Position numbers and translations under genes: made by a program. Below are positions 22,290 through 31,933 of a stretch of DNA of 64,000 bases, piece after piece. The notes beneath the pieces were generated by a model, which saw only the letters and a program-made list of their open reading frames with translations, made no database searches and was not told where the DNA came from. Numbering within the stretch: position 1 is the first letter of the stretch; every line of letters starts with the position of its first letter. This DNA comes from Pogostemon cablin (Eukaryota; Streptophyta; Magnoliopsida; Lamiales; Lamiaceae), in NCBI GenBank assembly GCA_023678885.1, contig CM042965.1, forward strand, positions 33,771,777 to 33,835,776, given 5' to 3'.

Positions 22290-23075
22290 ATGTAGGGTTC
22301 AGCGCGATTCGTGCCGGCCAATGTTCGCCACCTGTGCACGACATTGTGTGAGAAAATTATGTCCAAGGCCAAAACTAATCCGCACGACTCGTGCAGCATC
22401 TTGGCATGAGTCGTGCCTCACACGCAAGCTTCCCATGCACGCCGCCTGCTTGTTTTCCCATGCTCTGCAGACCTTCATGCCGACCGCTCCTTTGCACAGT
22501 CCAAACATGCCTTGCGCTACCAGCGCATCAACCGTGCCACGGGCCGCCCGACTTTCAGCACACCACTGGGCCTTCAGCACACCGGGCGCCATGCTCTGCC
22601 TTACCTGCACTAGCTGCACGCCAGCCGCTCGCCTTCGTGCACCTGGCTCAGCAGGTCGCATGACCCCGTGCACGCTGCTTGCTTTCAGGATTCCACACAC
22701 GCCCCGTGCACCACCAGTATGGTACCGTGCACCCTTGGCCCTGCGTCCAGCCCAGTATATGCTCACCATCGTGCTGTCTGCCTGCAACTGCGCCGCTCAC
22801 CTGGAACCACGCCAGCTACGCTCCTACCTTACGCTGTCAGCACGCCATCATATGTGGTACCTTGCACCGCCAGTGAGCCATCATGCCGAACACTCCCTTG
22901 CCGTGCTATCAATGTGAAAGCCTGCCAGCGACGAGTGCCAGCCGCACGCCCCCGTGCAATTCCAACATGCATACCTTCCTATCACCGTGCGTGACACTGT
23001 GCGCGCTTTGCACGGCCTTCTGTGCCAGCCGCTCGCCATCAAGCATCTCCTCACGTGCTGCATCATTGTCTCCAG
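22290..23075. repeat. GC-rich CGTGCAC-rich block in copia leader
   Basis: A sharp GC-rich island in AT-rich DNA. It opens with GCACGACTCGTGC and GCATGAGTCGTGCC palindromes (22381-22415) and continues with many CCGTGCAC-like words. Long open frames on both strands (for example 22321-22917 plus and 22299-22787 minus) follow from the lack of AT-rich stops, not from a recognised protein. Confidence 0.6.
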
Positions 23076-23258
23076 CGTGATAAATTCACGAACAGGTTTT
23101 CACAAACGACGATACAGATATAGGGTTTTCATAAGGATATTCATGGATTATACAATAAAACCAAAAACCCTAATCCTCATGTGATTCTAATTCATAATTA
23201 AATCACATATTCCACATAAACCCTAGCCTAACGTGTCATGCTTCACCACGAAACCGAA

Positions 23259-23270
23259 GCTCTGATACCA
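23259..23270 (-). other. Copia primer binding site
   Basis: TGGTATCAGAGC on the minus strand, complementary to the 3' end of initiator tRNA-Met as in most plant copia elements, a few bases inside the LTR end at 23276. Confidence 0.85.
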
Positions 23271-23275
23271 ATTAT

Positions 23276-23975
23276 TGGCATTTGATCATTTGGTTAACAT
23301 GAATCGTTAGGGTTCCATACGTCTCTAATCCAGCTGAAGTAAGAAAACAAAGAAACGCATTATCTTTCACCAGGGTATGTTGAAGAAGGTGAATTCTCGC
23401 TGGCAGCCTGTGCAGCCTCACTGTTTTGGGCATAACTCTCTCGTCTGATCTCCGATTTGAGTGATCTACGCGCTAAAATGATCCTCTCTTCAGCAGTTTT
23501 CCAACACTGTATCACAAGTTCAGTTATGAGTTCTATAAGATTTTTGAAAAATTATGCAAGTTGACAGACAGCAGCAGCAAACAACATTCTGATCTTCTGT
23601 TGTATTCCCAAGTCCAATCTCGACGTTGTGTGGGCAACGATCTTTGAGATCTTCTCAATCTACTGTTTCCTCACCCTTCTCACCGTGTTAGGCGTGATTT
23701 ACTTTTTAGTTAGGGTTTCTGGACACTTGAGATGACTTATATATGGGCTACAACAGGGACCAGGAGGAGAAATTAGAGTTGGGCCTCCATTGGGCCTAAG
23801 TATCCAGGCTTAGCCCAAAGCTTATACTTTAGTCTAATAATAATATATACCACTAAAATATTATTACTGCACTACCGTTCTAATCCCATAATTACGTTAT
23901 GGGCTCCTTCTTATTATGAGCCCTACAGTCTCCCCATGTTTAAGATATACAATGCCTATTAATTAATTAAGTTAC
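23276..23975 (-). repeat. Copia 5' LTR, 3' half
   Basis: Continues from 52789-53480 across the E3 insertion; the two pieces total about 1392 bp. It includes CTTATATA (TATATAAG in element sense) at 23736-23743 as a likely TATA box. A module at 23407-23525 is shared with E3-family LTRs. Confidence 0.85.
23736..23743 (-). promoter_or_regulatory. TATA box of copia 5' LTR
   Basis: TATATAAG in element sense, preceded by GTAGCCCA. About 470 bp upstream of the LTR 3' end. Confidence 0.45.
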
Positions 23976-25762
23976 TGCTTGTTCACAATTTTGTATGTCC
24001 CCAAGTGTAGGGAATCAATTGCAGTTCAGCGTGTGACCAAGTCTATTATCGAACCCAAATTATTATTCTAAACTTACTATTTAATCTGTTTATGACAACT
24101 CTAACCTAAGACAAATTTGGGTTTATAAGTGAATTTAATTAAACCTAAGAAATTAGAAAATAAGTACTTAAAATAATAAAATAACAAATAAAATTAAATA
24201 TGAAAGTATTCAAGAGAGAAGATAGATAGCACTAGGTAATCCATTAAATCGGTTGAACTAAATCACTAGACAATCGGTTCGAATCCCTGCAGTTCTTGTG
24301 AAAGCAATCACTAATTTATGTTAAATCCCTCTTTTAAATTAAACTTAACACATAGATCTGGTTTAAACCCTCAGATGCAGAAGAATAATTCCTACTTGCT
24401 TTCTAGGTACTTTATGCAAAATTCCATTAAAGGCTAGAACATTAGACTTCCCTTTATAGGTACTTAAGAATAATCCCCAATTCCCACCTAACAATCTAAG
24501 AAACCAAATCCTCTAGAATGGTAATTAATAGATATATTAAGTGTCCAATATTAATTATTCTAATGAATAAAGGTTATATGATTAGATCCCCTTTACCTAT
24601 AACAGGTTGACAAATATAGTTCTTATATAACACAAGCAACAAGCATAAATATGCATAAGACAATGACATATACATGCATGAGGACAGATCATATAAGACA
24701 AAAATATAAATCTAAATTCAAAGCATAAATAAGGGAATAAGTATACTGTAGGTATCCAACCTATAATAGATCATCAATTCAAAACAATTCAACCTTCAGG
24801 ACCTAGCACTATCCAAGAAGTACTAGCTCATGGTGTTACAAGCAACACCCATGGTTAGATATGAAAACAATCCCATAGGTCTATAATTCAAAAGAAAGAA
24901 AGAAAGAATAAGAAAAACCCTAGATATGGCGTGATTCTCTGTTATTTCTTCCGTGATTCTGAACCTCCTTGTTCTCCTTCTCAATTAAGCATCACTGATG
25001 TACTCTCCGGGATGGGTGGATGGGATGGTGACGGTAAGGGTATGGAAAAGTATGAAAGGTTGTAGAGAGTTATGGTTTGGAACACCCCAAGAGGTCCTTT
25101 TATAGTTGAGGGCTGCTAAAATTAGGATTCCACCTCAAAATAGGGCTTTTCACATCAAAAACATGAACGGGCTGAAAATTGGGCAGCCGGGTCGTGCCAC
25201 TCGTCGACAGCCTGCACGACCTCACAGTTTTTGCTCATAACTTCCTCATCTGGGCTCCGATTAAAGTGATTTTTACATTCACGCGATTCTATCTTCCTCA
25301 GATTTCTATCCATATAAAAAACTCACAAAAACTCCAACATTTAAAGGGAACAAGTTGTTCAAAAGTGGCACGAGTTGTGCTGGTCGGCACATCTTGCGCG
25401 TCTTCACCGTTTTGATCATAACTCCCTCATCTGACGTCTAATTGAGGTATTTCTTGAGCCAAAATGACCTTCTCTTCTGTATCTTTTCAACATATATCAT
25501 ATGTCCAGTTTGGACTACTAAACAAATACAGAAAAATTATGCAAATTGGGCATGTATTTTTCAGTATTCTATCACGATTTCACTCTTCATTCCAACTTTG
25601 CACTTTTAATATGTTTTCCACCTAAAAACACGAAATAACACCTCAAATACACCAATATCTTAAATATATGAATATTAACCATTTAGTGCTAAAATATGAA
25701 CATAAATTCTACAAAACGGTGCTAAATCGGACCCTAAAACATGCAGATTTTCACACTAAACA
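23976..25762 (-). repeat. E3 3' LTR
   Basis: 1787 bp, homologous to 51003-52783 (about 94-95% by partial eye comparison) and to the solo LTR at 13946-15851. Contains CACGAC/GTCGTGC words at 25190-25400 and TATAAAAGG on the minus strand at 25104-25096. Confidence 0.93.
25096..25104 (-). promoter_or_regulatory. TATA box of E3 3' LTR
   Basis: TATAAAAGG preceded by CCCTCAAC in element sense; the 5' LTR has the same box at 52136-52128. Confidence 0.6.
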
Positions 25763-27146
25763 AACCCCCCCAAACTTAAGATATTGTTCGTCCCCGAACA
25801 ATGAAATCGAACAAAGAAGAAAGATAGTGTGTAAATCAAATGGAAAACAAGGGATATGACAACTAGGCCATTCAAAATACAATTGTCATTAACTCTGGTC
25901 ATGCAACTCTCATTACATGCAATAATTCATTTATAGCATACAAGTTAAGACAATTACTGCCAATTAAAGTGCTCCATCAAATTATTCTCACAGGAAGTAT
26001 ATCACTCGCACTCAATGTAAAAGATGTACACTTATGGGGTATGGTGTTTACCCTCAAATTCAGTTCAAGTGCATGTATAACCATAAGCTTGCCAAACGTC
26101 TCAAACTCTCCACCACTTAAAGTATGATTTGGCAATGGGATCAAAAAGGACTTTTATTTGGATGTTATATTGGCTCTTTGGTTAAGGGTAGGAAATATAT
26201 GGATAAGTGACTCAAAACTCGGATCAATCAAGTCGCGATCCATCATGATCTTTCATTCTTCTTACTCACTTCAATTCAAGCACATCATCCTCCTCAACTC
26301 CTCAATTTTCTCTTCCATGGACAACATATACATTTTTCCTTCTCTTGAGGTACCAGTTTTAGGCACTACCTCAGGCATCCTCCATAGGGTACCAGTTTCA
26401 GGCACTACCCTAAGGAGCTTGTTTCAATAGAGTACTAGATTAAGCACTACTCCATGATTTTCTTTAGATGCATTTTTCAAGCTCAGTCACTTTTTCAACA
26501 CCAATTTTACTCCTTTCCAAGCTGTTATTAAGCTCCATCAACACACTTTGAAATGCCATTAATTCTATTCATGATGGCCAATCAAGGCTAAAAAAATTAT
26601 TAAGATACTCAAAATGGTTATTTCTCGTATGTTGCCAAAGAATGAGGTTTTCAGGCTCAACGGGGCTAACTACGGATAAACAATCATATGGGTAGAGAAT
26701 TATTTGGCTAAGTGACTCCTCATCACATATCAGAACTCATCAGTAAAATTATAGGAGAACTAAAAAATTCAATCAAAAATTAACCACACTCCAAATCCAG
26801 GAAAACAAAACAAAACAAACAAGACACTTGGATAGTCGCAAAAAAATTCAAAATTTCAAAATAAATTCTGAAAATTCTAACAAAAATCAACTCCAAGCAT
26901 CACACACAAGTGAAGAAAACTTACCTTGGTGCTTCAAGATATTGGGATGCAAGTCCAGTCCCCAAACTTAGTTCAAACTAAGTGAGAAACTAAATTTGTA
27001 AAAAGTGAATACCATAGACGTAGAAGCACCTAATAAAATTTCCTACATCACACAAACACATAAAAGTAATAAAACAGGAGGGTAAACCCCCAACAGATGC
27101 TCATGTTTAATGTTGGAGAGTCACGACGGAATGTAAAATGTGTAGA
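25763..27146 (-). other. E3 3' non-coding region and polypurine tract
   Basis: It starts next to the LTR with CCCCCCCAAACTTAAG (the PPT in reverse). It holds three GGTACC...GGCACTACC-type motifs (26345-26455), a perfect hairpin ACTTAGTT-TG-AACTAAGT leading into TTTGGGG (26983-26960) and the GACATTAAA-like hairpin block near 27113-27077. No coding sequence. Confidence 0.6.
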
Positions 27147-27660
27147 CTACGGAATAAGAGGGCAGTCTCCTTTCATATTCACTTTCCAATACTTTTTCCC
27201 CCTCTTATCCTCCACACTTACCTCCTTACTTTTCTTAGGCACCATATGATAAGTAGAATCTCCTTTCTCAAGCTTTCTCGTCTCACTCCTGTCAATCTTC
27301 CACTCAATTTTAGAATCATTCCTATCACAATTAAGATCGAACTCAGGATAAAATTGATCACAAAACAAAGAAAGAGAGAAAGGACTTTCAAATTTGTAGG
27401 TATCCGGTGGTAAGTTAAGAGGCTTCAAGTAGGCATCATCTCCTCTTCCTTTGTCTACATCCTTCTTCTCAACCTTAACTACTACATCCTCCGCCACCTT
27501 TAAAGGTGTTGTGTCTCTTACACTTGTAACAGTGAGGCTTGCAGTAGTCGGCTTAAGCTTTCTTGCTAAATCCCTGCAATCAGATTTTTGTAAGTATTCA
27601 ATGTATCCATTAGAAAACTCATCAAACCTGTCATCAAAATTAGTAGAAAGAAATGCAAGA
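27147..27660 (-). CDS. E3 C-terminal domain replacing RT-integrase, unknown function
   Basis: The minus-strand frame ending at 27147 is open from 27497 (116 residues from its first Met) and similar sequence precedes it. It is charged, with VVVKVEKKDVDKGRGDD near the start, KIEWKIDRSETRKLEKGD in the middle and KRGKKYWKVNMKGDCP at the end. No known catalytic motif. A related ending (K-I-D-K-E-E-S-R, K-K-G-E-V, D-K-K-R-G-K-K) is encoded by E2 at 34130-34320, so it is a conserved piece of this non-autonomous class. It directly follows the protease and occupies the place of RT. DNA or RNA binding is conceivable from the basic charge but unproven. Confidence 0.5.
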
Positions 27661-28495
27661 AGTTTGCTTCAGCTTTTTTCAACAAGATCCTTTGATAGGA
27701 TCAAAGGCAAGCTCTCCTCCATGGCTCCCTCTACTTCTTTGATACTTCTACATTCTTGCATATCAGTAGGCCACTTCATAATTCTCTCAAGTGAAAAGAC
27801 AACTTCTTCATCATTAACTTGCAACTTCAGTTCCCCCTTCTTTACATCAATGTGTGCTCCTGCAGTTGCAAGGAATGACATTTCCAAAATTAGAAGAATT
27901 TTGTCATCTTCTTCTTCTTCCTTGTCTTAAACAATTAAGTTCACTGGAAATATGAACTTTCCAACTTTGACTAAGACATCTTCTACTACCCCCCTTGGGT
28001 AGGTCAAGGATCTATCAGCTAGCTGCAATGCTACAGATGTCGGCTTCAGCTCCTCCAAACCAAGCTTCTTGAATACGGAATGTGGCATTAGATTAATGCT
28101 AGCCTCCAAATCACATAAGGCTCTCTTAGCTTGTCCGTGTCCAATCTCACAAGGTATGGTAAAGCTTTCAGTATCTTTCAACTTCGTAGGAAGTTTCTTT
28201 TGTATCATAGAACTACAGCTCTCTTAGCTTGTCCTTTTCCAATTTCACAGGGTATGGTAAAGCTTCCCGGGTCTTTCAACTTCATAGGAAGTTTCTTTTG
28301 TATCACAGAACTGCAGCTCTCTATCTTATTCACTGACTCATCTCCGGTCAAACTCCTCTTCTTAGACATGATATCTTTTAAGAACCTTACATAGTTTGGC
28401 ATCTCTTCCAAGGCTTCTGCGAAAGGAATATTAATGTGGATCTTCTTAAACATTACCACAAACTTCTTGAACTTCTCATCCAATCTTTTCTTCAA
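27661..28495 (-). pseudogene. E3 protease (retropepsin-like) with altered active site and tandem duplication
   Basis: Minus-strand reading gives MPNYVRFLKDIMSKKRSL, a KLPMKLKDPGSFTIPCEIG segment, then RALCDLEASINLMPHSVF and VALQLADRSLTYPRGVVED, and lastly ELKLQVNDEEVVFSLER. This is the Athila-type aspartic protease region. The catalytic triplet, D-L-G in E1 and D-S/T-G in general, is D-L-E here. A roughly 97-bp direct duplication (about 28121-28217 and 28218-28314) repeats the SFTIPCEIG segment and breaks the frame, and an in-frame stop follows the protease near 27928. In intact elements the enzyme cleaves Gag-Pol; here it should be inactive. Confidence 0.75.
28121..28314. repeat. 97-bp tandem duplication within E3 protease
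   Basis: Two adjacent copies, each starting near GCTCTCTTAGCTTGTCC and ending near GTATCA(T/C)AGAACT(A/G)CA, differing at roughly 10-12 positions. Confidence 0.8.
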
Positions 28496-28611
28496 AAATT
28501 GTTGTGGAAACGGAATAGGATTCTTTGTCTTTGAAATCCCCTAAATATCCCTCTCAAATTCCACTTCTTTTTCTTTCTCTTTTCTTGCTACCTTAGCTAT
28601 TTACAACTTTT

Positions 28612-29012
28612 TCAACTTAACTTCAGGTTCTTTCGACTTTTCATCAATTTAAGGCACATAGAAATTATTTTAGACGAGATCAAATGCATGAGGATCGAGA
28701 TAAAATTTTGATGTTTCCGCCGGAGATGGGCGCGAGTCTTGTCGGCCAGCACTAGAGTCGTGCCGGCAATCGTGCCACTCAGAATCGGCAAATTTTGTGC
28801 CTTTGCACGAGTTGTGCTGGCAGATTGATGGATCGTGCCAGCCACCCTCAGTGGTCGTGCTACCCACAGTGGCTTCCATCGGCTGGCACGATGCGCGTGG
28901 CGCGCTGATTTCGGGTAGCACGAGTCGTGCCCAGGGTGGCACAAGTCGTGCCGCATGTCAGCGTGATGTGCTCGTTTTTGTTCAATTTTTTGGCCTCCGT
29001 TTCATGTCCAGC
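28612..29012 (-). repeat. GC-rich CACGAGTCGTGC tail between gag and protease of E3
   Basis: Words such as GGCACAAGTCGTGCC, GCACGAGTCGTGC and GCACGAGTTGTGC crowd 28720-28985. Two overlapping minus-strand frames are open through it but their His/Arg/Ser-rich translations look like translated repeats. It occupies the gag C-terminal tail that in E1 is ordinary coding sequence. Confidence 0.6.
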
Positions 29013-29925
29013 TCAATCTGATGGAATTGTTGGACCTTTGTACTGCATTCCACTCCTCAGGGTGATATTCATAACTTGCTCATTTGGATTCATCACCGTT
29101 TGGGATATAAACTTACCTTGTTGCTCTAATCTTCCAACTGCAGCTTGCAACTTTCCAATAGCAATATCAGTTTCTTTCTGCTTGCTTTCAGATTGCTCTT
29201 TAGTTGTCATCATTAGCTTGACCATCAAGTTCAACTGTTCTCCTTGCTGCTTCATCCATAGTTTCATCTCATCATCCATGGATGCTCTTCTTTCAATAGG
29301 CTTATGGGTTGGATCCACACCGGGAGGAGGTGCTACTGCATTACTCGGGTTTTCATAAGGCAGATTCTCATTTCTTCTCTGATTGTTGAAGTTGGAATTT
29401 CCTTGGTAACCCCCTTACTGATTACTAGGTCTGAAATTCTGTCTATTTCTGTAATCCACTTGAAAATTTGACCCATAGCATAATTCGCTTCATCCATCTG
29501 ATCTTCATCTCCAACTATCATACCTTCCTCTCCTATGTTTCCTAGTCCGAGACGATCCATCTTCTTATGCAACTCACTAAGTTGACTCTTTAATTCTGAC
29601 ATCTTACTACTATTGACATGAACTTCTACTTTAGCCACTTTATCAAAAGCAGCTCATCCTTCTGATTTTCCATCGGCCAATCATATGTGTTAGATGCCAT
29701 CTCCTCAAAGATCTCTTCTACTTCATCAGCTGACTTTTTGAATATCGATCTACCAGCTATCGCGTCCACTAATACTCTTGATTCACCTCTTAGGCCTTGA
29801 TAGAAGAAGCCTAAGTAAGTATCTTTTGTAAATCCATGCTGTGGACTACAATGCAACAGCTCCTTGAACCTTTCCCACGCCTCATAGAAACTCTCCAAGG
29901 CTCCTTGTTTAAATAGTGTGATCTT
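29013..29925 (-). pseudogene. E3 gag, C-terminal two-thirds, frameshifted
   Basis: Minus strand: 29898-29626 contains FYEAWERFKELLHCSPQHG and DWPMENQKDELLL, typical of the Athila gag core. After a frameshift, 29638-29333 gives KMSELKSQLSELHKKMDRL, and after another, 29318-29013 contains ITLRSGMQYKGP, the conserved end of Athila gag. In E1 the corresponding stretch is IEK-free but has the same ITLRSGKQYEGP. The upstream part of gag is at 50285-50846, beyond the nested insertions. Gag would form virus-like particles packaging element RNA. Confidence 0.8.
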
Positions 29926-30130
29926 TTACTTCACCTTAAAGCTCTTGGAGGGAGGGAAGTATGATCGTTGTCATTTTCACCTAGATTTTAGTGTCTTTAT
30001 TTGTGGATTTTTGGATGTTTTCATCCGTATTTGTGTAATTTTTGGTGGAGTTTATGTAATTATGAGAAATGTTGTATGGATTGATAGAAATGTGTTAATG
30101 AACTTAAATATGTGCAAAACAGGTTAAGAA

Positions 30131-30315
30131 ATGGAGAAAAATAGAGTCGGGAGCAAAACAGAGAAGGAAGAACAGGGCACGCTCGGACACGCCTCGTGTG
30201 CGGAACACGGGCCTGTCCGAGGTGGTCGCGTTCGAGCATCAGAACGTCGAGCTCACCCAGGAGAAGGCCGTGTTCTGGCGCACGAGTCGTGCACTAGCGC
30301 ACGCCCTGTGTGCAG
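30131..30315 (+). repeat. CACGAGTCGTGC / ACACGGGCC words in D LTR
   Basis: GC-rich cluster including GCGCACGAGTCGTGCACTAG and several ACACGGGCC/GGCCGTGT words; it continues beyond the E2 insertion at 48919-49080. Confidence 0.6.
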
Positions 30316-31339
30316 TGATTGGCATTTTCTCAACACAAAATTAATTCCCAAGTATGAAGGATATCAATTGTAGTCTCGAAAGGTGACCAAGTGAATATTG
30401 AACCCAAGGGACGGATAATTATCAATTTAATTATGTTCTAGTATATTAAGACTATGTTGAAAATTATAATGGTTGTGATTTTGAGATTAAGTAACAACTA
30501 ATAACTAAAATATCAAGTAAAAAATAACAAGAAGAAGAGATAAGGGAGTTGTAATCAAGTAAGATAGTAGGTAGTTCTTCAGGTAATCCGGTTCCACTTA
30601 TTAATTCATCTTCTATGTGATGGGGTCCGACTCTGCCTTGTGGTTTATGGATGCATCACTAAACCATGCAAATTCACTCTATAGACACAAGTAAATATGC
30701 GTATGACACTTGTGAATATCCTCGGAGCAAGAGATATAATTCACCCCACTTTCTAGGTACTATCAGTATCAATTATTTCCCGTGCACTTAGTACTCTAAC
30801 CCAATATGATCTCCCTTTATAGGTACTATGAAATTATACTCTTTATCCTACTTATTAACCCAAATATGATTCAATTAACAAGTATTCATATAAGATAGTT
30901 TTAATAAGATTTCGAAATTCCTTCACTTAGAATTATAACATAAAACCTTGCTCAGCAGTGAACGCACTCAACCAATAACCAAGTTATGTATTCAGACTCT
31001 ACACAACAATTATTGATGCACAAAACGATTGAGATTATGGATTAAAAATGCGCAATCTTATATAAAATAAACCACAAGTAGTGTTGTACGGAGTTTACAC
31101 ACGAAAGATAAAATAACGCATGCAACCTTCATAACTCTAGAACTACCGAAGTGGCTCTAGCCCATGATTGATCAAGGAACAATCATGGTTAGTTGGACCA
31201 ATCTTACTTGAATCTCCAGCGGAACCTCTGTCACAGCCCCTCCGGATGATGGATGATCGCTCTCCTCTCAACTCTACATCTCCTCCTCTTCTTGATCAAT
31301 TGATTATATGAATGCCCCCTATGATGCTGCATAAGCCTT

Positions 31340-31347
31340 CTTTTATA
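31340..31347 (-). promoter_or_regulatory. TATA box of E2 3' LTR
   Basis: TATAAAAG preceded by ATTACAAG in element sense. The same box lies at 48327-48320 (5' LTR) and 61995-61988 (E5 LTR). Confidence 0.55.
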
Positions 31348-31439
31348 CTTGTAATCACGTCTCCTGGGCCTGGAATGGGCTTTTTAAGTGATCACATGCA
31401 TTGACAGTATAAAAATACGGATATGGTAAGTTCCCGAGC

Positions 31440-31745
31440 CTCAATTCGACTTCAGCAATAGGTCAAATTAACCACCACAAGTAGAATTGAAGGTCGAATT
31501 TGCCTACTGTAAGTCCCAGGTGCTTGATTCGACCAATTGCCCTGGTCGAATCGAAGTGACGAAGTCGAATTGGCATCTCCGCCAATCAATTCGACCTCGA
31601 TTCGACCTGATGCCCAGGTCGAATCCTTCTGTCGTGGTCGAATCCACCTTCTGCTCATGTTATGCTGCCAATTCGACCAAAAGGGCTGGTCGAATTGATC
31701 TCCTTCTAGTCAAACAGTACTCCTGCTTTGCCCAAACGGATGGCT
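31440..31745. repeat. AATTCGACC/GGTCGAATT word array in E2 3' LTR
   Basis: About a dozen direct and inverted TTCGACC words, many as facing pairs such as ATTCGACCAATTGCCCTGG followed by TCGAAT, and AATTCGACC...GGTCGAATT around 31670-31695. Spacers are unrelated to one another. Confidence 0.85.
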
Positions 31746-31933
31746 TCGACTTCTGATCTTAAGATTTCAACACTTCTATTCTGATTTCCTTCAAAAAATA
31801 ACTCAAATGGCTTCATCAACACCTGATCTGTGCCTTTTCACAATATATATCAGTTTACAACCAATTACAACCTTCAAACAGTTCATAATAGCACAAATCC
31901 AGGCGCAAGATTCGTGAATTTACACATTCATCA

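Larger units (their letters stand above)
20961..23258 (-). other. Copia 5' leader with three repeat blocks
   Basis: Between the primer site and gag remnant lie about 2.3 kb without a credible gene: tandem repeats at 21330-21680, a GATATCGACC block at 21930-22165 and a GC-rich block at 22290-23075 (listed separately). The leader is unusually long for a copia element. Confidence 0.55.
30316..31933 (-). repeat. E2 3' LTR
   Basis: 1618 bp, homologous to 47295-48913 and 60978-62666. Contains the AATTCGACC/GGTCGAATT words at 31440-31745 and TATAAAAG (minus) at 31347-31340. Confidence 0.93.

Noticed and set aside
22321..22917. 198-codon plus-strand and 162-codon minus-strand frames as genes
   Set aside because: GC-rich repeat region inside the copia leader; translations are Ala/Pro/His/Cys-rich on both strands and show no domain.
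23976..25762. E3 LTR pair as two independent solo LTRs
   Set aside because: Primer site, purine tract, gag and protease lie between in the right order and a single gttac TSD brackets the whole.
31440..31745. CRISPR-like array
   Set aside because: Words are short, inverted and irregularly spaced, in a plant LTR; no direct-repeat/spacer periodicity.
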